Virus record (IMG/VR): IMGVR_UViG_3300042541_003180 | Span: 1 to 64,000 of that record | Source: a virus | Length of the DNA stretch: 64,000 nucleotides | Strand: one strand, 5' to 3' | Shown: in pieces, positions 14,736 to 22,280 of the stretch | How the letters are laid out: each line of letters begins with the position of its first letter | How positions within the stretch are numbered: position 1 is the stretch's first letter | The notes under the pieces: model-generated | What the model saw: the letters and a program-made list of their open reading frames with translations, nothing else | Database searches by the model: none | What the model was told of the DNA's origin: nothing | Made by a program: the position numbers and the translations under genes

Positions 14736-16166
14736 ATGTTAAAAAAATATATTGATTTTATAACAGAATCACATGATTTAATAACAGAATCTCAGTTGAT
14801 TGAAATGCTTTTAGAATCTGATGTTATGTTTTCTGATAACTTTAAGAAAGTATTAGGTAAAATAGACAATCCAGTTGCGAAAAAGATTTTAGGTTTAGAG
14901 AAAAAAGATTTACCAGTAGTGGCTAACTACTTTGATATAGATCCAAAAAGAAATGACTATGTTTATTTCACTCCAGATAGAAAAGCTCAAGAAATTTTAA
15001 ATGATCCAAAAGAATTATATCGTTTTGTAGGAAATAATGGTGGTTGGTTAACACATGGTGAAGCAAATAATGCAATTTTTGGTATATTAGGATATGTTCC
15101 ACAAGGTGATGTTTATAGACCTGATTCAACAGAAGTAGGAGAAGTTGTTGAAAAGATAGTTTCTGAAAAGTCTGGTAAAACTTGGATTTGGTTAAAATTT
15201 GCAAATGGACAAGGAGTTTTTAACTTAGAAAAATTGAGACCAGTAGATGATAGAAGTAAGTTAGTTTGGTCAAAAAATCGTCAAGATGTTAGAGTTGGTA
15301 GATCAATGAATGCTCTTTTGACTTTAGCTGCTAAAGATGATGATACTGCTAAGTTTAATGCGAGAGATATTGAAATATTTGTTAATTTATATAAAGCTCA
15401 AATAGATAAATTTAATGATAAGTTCTCTTTCTTTGAAGAAGTTAAGGGTAGAAGAATATATGATAAGTATCAATATGATAATTACTATGATGCGAGTGGA
15501 TCATTAGCTAACTCTTGTATGGCAGAAGCTGATTCGAGTTGGTTAGAACCATATACAGATAATATTGATACTGTTTCATTAGTTATTTTTAAAGCTACAG
15601 AAGATGAAGATATGATTATTGGTCGTGCTATTCTTTGGGAAACTTTAGATGGTAAAAAGGTAATGGATAGAATCTACACAAATAATGATTCTGATGTTGA
15701 ATTGTTTAGACAATATGCACAAGAAAATGGTTGGTGGTATAAATCAAACAATAATAGTGCTGCAAGAATCGAAGGTATTGGACCAGAAGGTCAAGATCAA
15801 AATCTATCTATTGACGTTCAATTGAAAAAAGATCATGAGAATTTCCCTTATATGGATACTCTGAAGTATTATTATCCAGCAACTGGAATTATAACAAATT
15901 CTAGAAAACCTAAAGGTTTCTTTTATTATTTAGAAGATACTGGTGGAGAATGGAGTCATTCAGATTGTAAAACTTGTGATGATAGTGAAGTTATGAAATG
16001 TCCTACTTGTAATGGAGATGGAGAAGAAGTTTGTATTGAATGTAATGGTGACGGAGAAATTGATGGTCAACAATGTTCAACTTGTGGTGGAGAAGGTAAG
16101 AAAACTTGTTCAAAATGTGATGGTGATGAGGAAGTAGCTTGTACAGACTGTGAAGAATATAGATAA
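14736..16166 (+). CDS. Capsid-targeting-like protein with CxxC zinc-cluster tail (paralogue 2 of 3)
   Basis: A 476-residue relative of 4464-5861 and 16220-17614. The leader MLKKYIDFITESHDLITES is very close to the T4 IP-type MKTYQEFI.EA leader and has two ITE sites. The shared middle domain carries ASGSLANSCMAEA, VSLVIFKA, GRAILWE and MDRIYTNND. It has an extra insert (about residues 85-185) absent from paralogue 1. The end has six CxxC units with glycine-rich spacers. It is followed by a terminator and then its tandem paralogue. I infer packaging; the biochemical role is unknown. Confidence 0.68.
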   Translation: MLKKYIDFITESHDLITESQLIEMLLESDVMFSDNFKKVLGKIDNPVAKKILGLEKKDLPVVANYFDIDPKRNDYVYFTPDRKAQEILNDPKELYRFVGNNGGWLTHGEANNAIFGILGYVPQGDVYRPDSTEVGEVVEKIVSEKSGKTWIWLKFANGQGVFNLEKLRPVDDRSKLVWSKNRQDVRVGRSMNALLTLAAKDDDTAKFNARDIEIFVNLYKAQIDKFNDKFSFFEEVKGRRIYDKYQYDNYYDASGSLANSCMAEADSSWLEPYTDNIDTVSLVIFKATEDEDMIIGRAILWETLDGKKVMDRIYTNNDSDVELFRQYAQENGWWYKSNNNSAARIEGIGPEGQDQNLSIDVQLKKDHENFPYMDTLKYYYPATGIITNSRKPKGFFYYLEDTGGEWSHSDCKTCDDSEVMKCPTCNGDGEEVCIECNGDGEIDGQQCSTCGGEGKKTCSKCDGDEEVACTDCEEYR

Positions 16167-16194
16167 AAAAAATCCCTCGATTGAGGGATTTTTT
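16167..16194 (+). terminator. Intrinsic terminator
   Basis: AATCCCTC-GATT-GAGGGATT with A-run and T-run, directly after the stop at 16166. Confidence 0.85.
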
Positions 16195-16205
16195 CATGAT
16201 ACAAT

Positions 16206-16215
16206 TTAATATATA
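16206..16215 (+). promoter_or_regulatory. Phage-type TTAATATATA element
   Basis: TTAATATATA plus GATA leads into the ATG at 16220. It lies right behind a terminator, so this gene must have its own promoter, which supports the call. Confidence 0.5.
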
Positions 16216-16219
16216 GATA

Positions 16220-17614
16220 ATGATTACAAACTACTACGATTATATAACAGAAAGTAAATTACAATTACTCTTAGAAGCTAAAATAGTATTTACTACTAAT
16301 TTTATGGAGGTCTTAGATAAAATAGAATCTCCTATAGCAAAAAAACTTATTTCACTTAGAGGTGAAGATAAAGATATTGATAGAAACTTTATTGATATTA
16401 ATAAAGAAAAGATAGATAGTGTTTTCTTTAAACCACAAGATAAAATAGATAAAGTAAAATATAAGATTTTAAATAAAGGATCTGTTTATGATAATTTATC
16501 TAAGGCTGCAAAAGGAATCATAAACAGGTTTGCTGAACCTAGAAATGGTGAACAAGGTATAATTACAAGAACAATGACTGTTGATGAATTAAATGAAATA
16601 TCACCTAGTGGTGTTTGGAGATATATGTATGATAATAGTGATGTTATGGTTGTTTTTCAATTTGGTTCAGGAAAGGATATTTTTGATGTACTTACACCTA
16701 AAAGTAATTTAACACCAGACTATGCTTCGATAAGAAGTACTGATGTAAATGTTGGTAGATTTGTTAGAGCGTTTTTGACAAAACTAGGTGAGAAGTTTAC
16801 AGATATAGAAATTGAAAGTTTTGTTGATCAATATAAGAAAGTAATGCAGATGAAAACAGATATATTTTCAAGATTTAAAGAAGTTAAAGGTGAAGATATA
16901 AAACATTGTTATTTAGTGGATAATTATGAATCAGAATCCGGTTCTTTAGGTGGTTCTTGTATGCGTCACAGTAGATGTCAAGATTATTTTGATATTTATG
17001 TTAATAATCCTGATAAGGTATCGTTGGTTATTTTATTAAGTGAACAAGATTCTTCAAAAATCGCAGGAAGAGCCATTCTTTGGCTAGATGATAATGATAG
17101 ACGAATTATGGATAGAATCTATATAATTAGAACTGCTGATATACTTTTATTTACAGAGTATTGTGATTCGAAAGGTTATCTTCATAAAGAAAGTCAAACT
17201 TATAGTTCAACCACACCACTTGTTGAAAATGGTATTGAATTGGATGAACATGATTCAAAAGTAGTTATTACTTTAAAGAAAGGTGAGTATAGTCCTTATC
17301 CTTATATGGACACGATGAAATATTATAGTCCAGAAACTGGAGTAATATCTAATCGTTATATTAGAACTGCAAATGGTTGTGTTGAACTAACTGATACTGA
17401 TGGTGGTCCTCATGAAGGATGTGATATATGTGATGGTAGCGGTCGAGTTGATTGTCCAGAGTGTGAGGGTAGAGAAGAAATAGATTGTACTAATTGTGAT
17501 GGATCGGGTGGAGATGCTAGTGGTGAAGCTTGTAGTGTGTGTCAAGGTGGTGGCATGGTTCGTTGTGATATATGTGATGGTAACGGTCGAGTTGATTGTC
17601 CAGAATGTAGTTAA
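16220..17614 (+). CDS. Capsid-targeting-like protein with CxxC zinc-cluster tail (paralogue 3 of 3)
   Basis: A 464-residue tandem paralogue of 14736-16166. The leader MITNYYDYITESKLQLLLEA has ITE and LLE sites. The shared domain shows SGSLGGSCMRHSRC, VSLVILLS, GRAILWL and MDRIYIIR, closer to paralogue 1 than to 2. A region at residues 80-170 corresponds to the insert of paralogue 2. The C-terminus has six CxxC units. Fourteen, six and six CxxC units across the paralogues show that the zinc array expands and contracts. It is predicted to be packaged and to act after ejection, but no target is known. Confidence 0.68.
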   Translation: MITNYYDYITESKLQLLLEAKIVFTTNFMEVLDKIESPIAKKLISLRGEDKDIDRNFIDINKEKIDSVFFKPQDKIDKVKYKILNKGSVYDNLSKAAKGIINRFAEPRNGEQGIITRTMTVDELNEISPSGVWRYMYDNSDVMVVFQFGSGKDIFDVLTPKSNLTPDYASIRSTDVNVGRFVRAFLTKLGEKFTDIEIESFVDQYKKVMQMKTDIFSRFKEVKGEDIKHCYLVDNYESESGSLGGSCMRHSRCQDYFDIYVNNPDKVSLVILLSEQDSSKIAGRAILWLDDNDRRIMDRIYIIRTADILLFTEYCDSKGYLHKESQTYSSTTPLVENGIELDEHDSKVVITLKKGEYSPYPYMDTMKYYSPETGVISNRYIRTANGCVELTDTDGGPHEGCDICDGSGRVDCPECEGREEIDCTNCDGSGGDASGEACSVCQGGGMVRCDICDGNGRVDCPECS

Positions 17615-17620
17615 AATAAA

Positions 17621-17644
17621 AAAACCCACTTTTCAGTGGGTTTT
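17621..17644. terminator. Bidirectional intrinsic terminator
   Basis: AAAACCCACT-TTTC-AGTGGGTTTT between the convergent genes 16220-17614 and 17647-18387. Confidence 0.83.
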
Positions 17645-17646
17645 AA

Positions 17647-18387
17647 TTATTTCTTTAAGATTTCTTTTGTATAGTAATCATCAAATCCATCAAGATAAGT
17701 AGAAATTGGTTTTGTTTTATCAGTAATAATAATTTCATCAATAAATCCAAAATCTAACGCTTCTTGTGAGTTTAACCATTTGTCTCTTCTTGCACTTTCA
17801 AGTACATAATCAAAATCTCTACCACTATTCTCTGCAAGCATCTTGAATAAGATATAGTTATATTTTTCTGATTCCATTTGGGAGATACGATTATCTTCAA
17901 CGTGTCCTGATGCACCAGAAGAAACTTGGTGAATCATTACTTTGGAAAAGTTCAAAGAAGAACGTTTTCCTTTAGTTCCTGATGATAAAAGAATAGAACC
18001 CATAGAAGCAGCCATACCAGTATTGATTGTGGCTACGTCAGAGTTGATATATCTCATTACGTCAACCATACCTAATCCAGCTAAAACTGAACCACCCGGT
18101 GAATCAACGTGCATTGTAATATCTTTTGTCTCAACTGAGTCTAAATACATTAATTGAGCTTGAACTACAGTTGACATTTGTGTATTTACTACACCGGCAA
18201 CCCATAATATACGGTCCCGCATAAGTCTACTAAAAATGTCCATCTGCGTTACTCTCATTTCTCTTTCTTCAAGAATGTAAGGTGTCATACTATTTTCTAG
18301 TAATCCTTTCTCGAAGTAATGTAGGTTCATAGAAGAAATACCTTCACTTAAAGCGTATTTTTTAAAATCTTTTCCAAAATCTGTCAT
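17647..18387 (-). CDS. clpP: ClpP-family serine protease
   Basis: A 246-residue S14 peptidase. The catalytic triad has the same spacing as E. coli ClpP: Ser128 in GMAASMGS, His153 in MIHQ and Asp202 in RRDKW (25 and 49 residues apart). The substrate-strand motif HVDSPGGSVLAG and the end LNSQEALDFGFIDEI are also typical. The extra 45 residues at the N-terminus are not ClpP-like. It could form a phage ClpP ring working with host ClpX/ClpA, a mixed or poisoning subunit, or a prohead maturation protease, since some phages use S14-type enzymes there. ClpS is encoded at 30189-30473. Confidence 0.92.
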   Translation of the reverse strand: MTDFGKDFKKYALSEGISSMNLHYFEKGLLENSMTPYILEEREMRVTQMDIFSRLMRDRILWVAGVVNTQMSTVVQAQLMYLDSVETKDITMHVDSPGGSVLAGLGMVDVMRYINSDVATINTGMAASMGSILLSSGTKGKRSSLNFSKVMIHQVSSGASGHVEDNRISQMESEKYNYILFKMLAENSGRDFDYVLESARRDKWLNSQEALDFGFIDEIIITDKTKPISTYLDGFDDYYTKEILKK

Positions 18388-18476
18388 ATTTTTAATTTAA
18401 AAGTTTATTGAATTGATATACTTAAAATGTATAAAAGTTTATTTAAAATAATTTTTTAATATCATTTACTTTTCCA

Positions 18477-18484
18477 TATCTTTG
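18477..18484 (+). promoter_or_regulatory. Host-type -7 element TATCTTTG
   Basis: This TAnnTTTG match lies 23 bases before the ATG at 18507. It heads the run from the site-2 protease gene to the lipoprotein gene. Confidence 0.5.
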
Positions 18485-18506
18485 CTTTTTAAACTAAAAA
18501 TTATAT

Positions 18507-19106
18507 ATGAAAAACGCTTTTAAGTTATTTGACTTTATGGGAACTCCAGTTTATTTAAAATACTGGTTCTTTATTTTACTTCCTTTATTTATGTTACAAA
18601 ATGATTTTAGTACCTCTATTGATTGGTTCTTATCTATTTTTGTTGCAGTCTTAGTACACGAATTGGCACATACCGCAGTTGCTAAGAAATTTAACCATTA
18701 TGTAGAACATGTTTATTTAGATGTATTTAATGGTGCCGCTGCGATTGATACTACTTATTCTCCTTATAATCAAACAATCTTAATTGTTGCTGCAGGTCCA
18801 CTATCTAATTTAGTATTGTGGTTTATTGGTTCTTATTTAGGATTGGATATATTTTCACAAGTGAATATGTTTTTATTTATATTTAATATTTTACCTATTT
18901 ATCCAATGGATGGTGGTAGAATTTGTAAAGCAATTTGTCAATGGATGACTAAACCTTCGATTGGAAGAAAAATCAATGGATATATTTCAATAGTTGCAAG
19001 TGGATTACTTTTCATTTTGTCAATTATGACTAGTAATATACTTATAGCCATATTTGCTGCCTTTTTTATCTTTCTTTCATATAAAGAAATAGAACAAAAA
19101 TATTAA
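18507..19106 (+). CDS. Site-2-protease-type (M50) intramembrane metalloprotease
   Basis: A 199-residue polytopic membrane protein with the two signatures of S2P proteases: HELAH (residues 51-55, zinc ligands and catalytic Glu) in a hydrophobic helix, and NILPIYPMDGGR (about 127-138), where Asp135 is the third ligand. About five to six membrane helices can be counted. This minimal form without PDZ or CBS domains is common in bacteria as SpoIVFB/YwhC-like proteins. Such enzymes cut membrane regulators such as anti-sigma factors within the bilayer. The phage could use it to trigger or silence an envelope stress path (inference). Confidence 0.92.
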   Translation: MKNAFKLFDFMGTPVYLKYWFFILLPLFMLQNDFSTSIDWFLSIFVAVLVHELAHTAVAKKFNHYVEHVYLDVFNGAAAIDTTYSPYNQTILIVAAGPLSNLVLWFIGSYLGLDIFSQVNMFLFIFNILPIYPMDGGRICKAICQWMTKPSIGRKINGYISIVASGLLFILSIMTSNILIAIFAAFFIFLSYKEIEQKY

Positions 19107-19109
19107 AAA

Positions 19110-19619
19110 ATGTTAGACATTGGTAAAACAAATCTTTTCTTAAATGATAAAGCTAAATATGTTGTTAGTAAACTAATAGACGATTATGATCTTATGGGTC
19201 ATAATTGTTTGTTTTTAACTCATAAGAATGACACACTACAACTTAAATGTGCTTCTTGTACTTATACTACTTATGATTCAATACCAGATATTTTATCTGA
19301 GAATTTATTTAGAGTGGATATTATTATTGTTGAGTCAAATAGAAAATTTAATTTTTTACTTGATTCTATAAGAGAAGTAACAGATTTACCAGTTATTATA
19401 GTTACTGATGATTTGTCATACGATTATCCAGATTATAAATTTGATTATATTTATAAACTTGAAAGAGATAGAACTTTTTCATTAAGTATGGATAAATTTG
19501 AAGAAGACTTTTTAAATAACTCACATATTAGTGATATTAAAAATAACTGGAATATGTCATTAGCAGGTTTAAGAACACAATACATTAGAGATAAAAAAAT
19601 TAACGATTTATTAAAATAA
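19110..19619 (+). CDS. Hypothetical protein, 169 aa, with C-terminal RDKKINDLLK tail
   Basis: An alpha/beta protein resembling a response-regulator-like or Rossmann-type fold: DNCLFLTHKND-type strands, VDIIIVESNRKF and LPVIIVTDDLSYDYP alternate with helices as in a receiver domain. No phosphoacceptor site can be assigned with certainty. It ends YIRDKKINDLLK, a full copy of the recurrent tail. The gene is three bases behind the S2P protease gene and before another tail carrier. Confidence 0.6.
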   Translation: MLDIGKTNLFLNDKAKYVVSKLIDDYDLMGHNCLFLTHKNDTLQLKCASCTYTTYDSIPDILSENLFRVDIIIVESNRKFNFLLDSIREVTDLPVIIVTDDLSYDYPDYKFDYIYKLERDRTFSLSMDKFEEDFLNNSHISDIKNNWNMSLAGLRTQYIRDKKINDLLK

Positions 19620-19622
19620 AAT

Positions 19623-20051
19623 ATGAAAGCACACGTAATTGTAAAAAAAGGTTATGAGTATGATGATAATATCTACTCAGAATCAGAGAGTGGTGGAGGA
19701 AGCCCAGAGTTGATTTGTTTCTCAAAAGAAGATGCAGAAACAAAGGTAAATGAATTAAATAAACAGGAGTTTAGAACAACTTCACTTAGTTATTATTCAT
19801 ATGATTTAGGTGATATATTAGATGTTGATGTTGACGAGTATCAGAAATTCAATGAATCTTTAGTTGAAAAGTATGGACCAATTAAAAAAGTTGGTTGGGG
19901 AGATACAGAAAACATTCTTCATCCCGATGCAAATGATGAAGAAACTGAACAATATATGAAGATGGTTTGTATAAGTTTTTATGAAGTAAAAGCTACAGAC
20001 ATTGATGTTCAAAGTTTTAGAGATTATAAAATTGATGAAGTTTTAAAATAA
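19623..20051 (+). CDS. Hypothetical protein, 142 aa, with C-terminal RDYKIDEVLK tail
   Basis: A soluble acidic protein with an N-terminal beta hairpin (KAHVIVKKGYEYDDNIYSE) and a glycine-rich loop (SGGGSPEL). It ends SFRDYKIDEVLK and is therefore the third such tail in this operon region. It is separated by three bases from the preceding gene. Function unknown. Confidence 0.6.
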   Translation: MKAHVIVKKGYEYDDNIYSESESGGGSPELICFSKEDAETKVNELNKQEFRTTSLSYYSYDLGDILDVDVDEYQKFNESLVEKYGPIKKVGWGDTENILHPDANDEETEQYMKMVCISFYEVKATDIDVQSFRDYKIDEVLK

Positions 20052-20080
20052 AATAAGATTTAAGAAAGAATATATAGATT

Positions 20081-20947
20081 ATGAGATATATATTCTTTCT
20101 TTTTTTATTTATGTTACTTTCTTGTAAAACTACAAAGAATACAGTTGTACCGACTCCACCTTTAGAAACTTTTTGTGATAGTGATGAAGATGGTGTTGAT
20201 GATATGTATGATAAATGTCCTGATATAAAAGGTAGAGTAGAAAATATGGGTTGTCCTGATATTGAGGAAAATGAAAAGTATTCCGGAACAAAAGATGATA
20301 TTGAAATTGTTGGATCACCAAAAGATACAGAACCTATAGTTACAAAAAATATTAAAACCAAAACTAAAATAAAAGAAGAGACACCGATAATTCAACCTAA
20401 AGAAGTTAGACCAAGAGGTTTAATAGCTTATTCTGTGCCGAATGAAATGCAGGTTGGTGAAGAATATTCAGTAAAGGTTAGGATAAGTAAACAAAATGAT
20501 AAAACTGTTTTATTGGTCGGTGATAGAGAAATACCTATATCTGATAATTTAGAAGAAGTTAAAGTTGAGTCAATTACTGTTTCCCCGGTAATGTCTGCCA
20601 GTTTATTATCAAGTAAAAAAGATTTTGAAATAACTCCATTATCAACTGATATTCAAAATATAGATGATGAAGGATATACGGAATGGGCTTGGAGTGTAAG
20701 TCCTTTACAAGGTGGTGAAAATAATTTAAAACTTAATGTAAAAATTAGAATAAAAGAAGATGGTAATGATTATTATAAAGACATTACCGTCTTTGAAAGG
20801 AAGATAAAAGTCAAGTCTAATCTAGGTTCTAGTATAAAAGACTTCGTATTCAATAACTGGGAGTGGTTTATGGGTGCAATTTTTATCCCTCTTTTTCAAT
20901 GGCTTTGGTTGTTGTGGAAGAGAAAAAAAGAAGAAAAAGATGTTTAA
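20081..20947 (+). CDS. Lipoprotein with thrombospondin type 3-like calcium motif and C-terminal membrane anchor
   Basis: A 288-residue protein. MRYIFFLFLFMLLSCKTT is a lipoprotein signal with lipobox LLSC (Cys15). CDSDEDGVDDMYDKCPDIKG is a thrombospondin-type 3 calcium-binding repeat, as found before OmpA domains in Bacteroidetes outer-membrane proteins. The middle beta domain (residues about 105-255) is unassigned. A C-terminal hydrophobic segment, WFMGAIFIPLFQWLWLLW, with a basic end indicates an inner-membrane anchor. A protein with both lipid and membrane anchor could bridge the envelope, as spanins do. Host origin is possible. Confidence 0.75.
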   Translation: MRYIFFLFLFMLLSCKTTKNTVVPTPPLETFCDSDEDGVDDMYDKCPDIKGRVENMGCPDIEENEKYSGTKDDIEIVGSPKDTEPIVTKNIKTKTKIKEETPIIQPKEVRPRGLIAYSVPNEMQVGEEYSVKVRISKQNDKTVLLVGDREIPISDNLEEVKVESITVSPVMSASLLSSKKDFEITPLSTDIQNIDDEGYTEWAWSVSPLQGGENNLKLNVKIRIKEDGNDYYKDITVFERKIKVKSNLGSSIKDFVFNNWEWFMGAIFIPLFQWLWLLWKRKKEEKDV

Positions 20948-20960
20948 TACATCTTTTTTT
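20934..20960. terminator. Intrinsic terminator overlapping the end of the lipoprotein gene
   Basis: AAAAAGATGT-TTAAT-ACATCTTTTT includes the last codons and stop of 20081-20947, with the T-run following. Confidence 0.7.
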
Positions 20961-21014
20961 ATTTTAAACATAATTGTATTATTTGAATACAAATAAAAAT
21001 ATAATATAAATACT

Positions 21015-22247
21015 ATGGATAATATAAATCTAATAGAGTCTTTTTCAGAGTTAAAAGACGTTAAAAACATTGATAAAGAATCAATGATTAAAGTAATGCA
21101 AGAAGTTTTCAAAACTATTATTGTTAAAAAATATGGTTCATCTGAAAATTTTGATATTATTGTGAATCCTAATAAAGGAGATTTAGAAATTTGGAGAAAT
21201 AGACTTGTTGTTGATGACAGTTATGATGAATTTGATGAAAATTTTCATATTAAATTTACTGATGTAAATAGAATCGAAGATGGATTTGAAGTTGGTGAAG
21301 AATTTGCTGATGAAATTAAAATTGTTGATTTTGGTAGACGTTCAATTTCATCAATTCGTCAAGTACTTAAATCTAAAATTATGGATTTAGGTAAAGAATC
21401 TTTGTACAAAAAATATAAAGATAGAGAAGGTGAAATTTTCACTTGTGAAGTTTACCAAATTTTAAGAAAAGAAGTTATCGTAACTGATGATGAAGGTAAT
21501 GAATTTGTTTTACCTAAAACAGAACAAATTCCAGGTGATTTCTTTAGAAAAGGTGATTCAATTAGAGCTATGTTACAAAGTGTCTCTATTGAAAATGGTA
21601 AACTTTATATGATTTTATCAAGAACTTCTAACAAGTTCTTAGAAAAATTATTTGAACTTGAGATACCTGAGGTATTTGACGGTTTAATTACAGTTAAAGC
21701 TGTTGTTAGAGAACCTGGTTCTAAAGCAAAAGTTGCAGTTGAGTCTTATGATGATAGAATTGATCCTGTTGGAACTTGTGTAGGTGTTAAAGGAAGTAGA
21801 ATTCACTCTATCGTAAGAGAGTTAAATAACGAAAACATTGATGTTATTACTTATACTACTAATAAATCGTTATACATAATGAGGGCATTAGGACAAAGTA
21901 AACCAAATGCTGAGATAAATGAAGAAAATAAAACCGCAAGTGTTATTATTCCTTCTGATACCATGTCTTTAGCAATTGGTAAAGGTGGTTTAAACATTAA
22001 ATTGGCTAGTAAATTGACTGGATACAAAATAAATGTATTCTCTGACGTTGACCATAATGAAGATGTCTTATTAGAAGATTTCTCAGATGAAATTGACGGT
22101 TGGATTATTGATGAACTTAAAAAGGTTGGTTATGATACAGCTAAAAGTGTTTTAAAGGCGGACTTTAATTTACTTGTTAAACAAACAGATTTAGAAGAAG
22201 AAACAATAAGAGAAGTTGTTAAGATTTTAAAATCTGAATTTGAATAA
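21015..22247 (+). CDS. nusA: Transcription factor NusA (phage-encoded)
   Basis: A 410-residue full-length NusA of the short Bacteroidetes form. The N-terminal RNA-polymerase-binding domain (IESFSELKDVKNIDKESMI, later DFGRRSISSIRQVLKSKI) runs to about residue 135. An S1 domain (EGEIFTCEVYQILRKEVIV) follows. KH1 shows the GVKGSRIHSIVREL loop with DPVGTCVG before it, KH2 shows AIGKGGLNIKLASKLTG, and the C-terminus has a short helical tail. NusA controls pausing, termination and antitermination. A phage copy could replace or compete with host NusA to modify termination on phage transcripts. It is a single-gene unit with a perfect palindromic terminator. Confidence 0.95.
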   Translation: MDNINLIESFSELKDVKNIDKESMIKVMQEVFKTIIVKKYGSSENFDIIVNPNKGDLEIWRNRLVVDDSYDEFDENFHIKFTDVNRIEDGFEVGEEFADEIKIVDFGRRSISSIRQVLKSKIMDLGKESLYKKYKDREGEIFTCEVYQILRKEVIVTDDEGNEFVLPKTEQIPGDFFRKGDSIRAMLQSVSIENGKLYMILSRTSNKFLEKLFELEIPEVFDGLITVKAVVREPGSKAKVAVESYDDRIDPVGTCVGVKGSRIHSIVRELNNENIDVITYTTNKSLYIMRALGQSKPNAEINEENKTASVIIPSDTMSLAIGKGGLNIKLASKLTGYKINVFSDVDHNEDVLLEDFSDEIDGWIIDELKKVGYDTAKSVLKADFNLLVKQTDLEEETIREVVKILKSEFE

Positions 22248-22280
22248 AAAAAGAGACTCAATATTGAGTCTCTTTTTTAT
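22244..22280. terminator. Bidirectional intrinsic terminator (24-base perfect palindrome)
   Basis: AAGAGACTCAAT/ATTGAGTCTCTT at 22251-22274 with A- and T-runs outside, between convergent nusA and the nuclease gene. Confidence 0.88.

Noticed and set aside
17387-17629. Thr/Ile-rich frame opposite the CxxC repeats
   Set aside because: Produced by the repeated Cys/Gly codons on the other strand.
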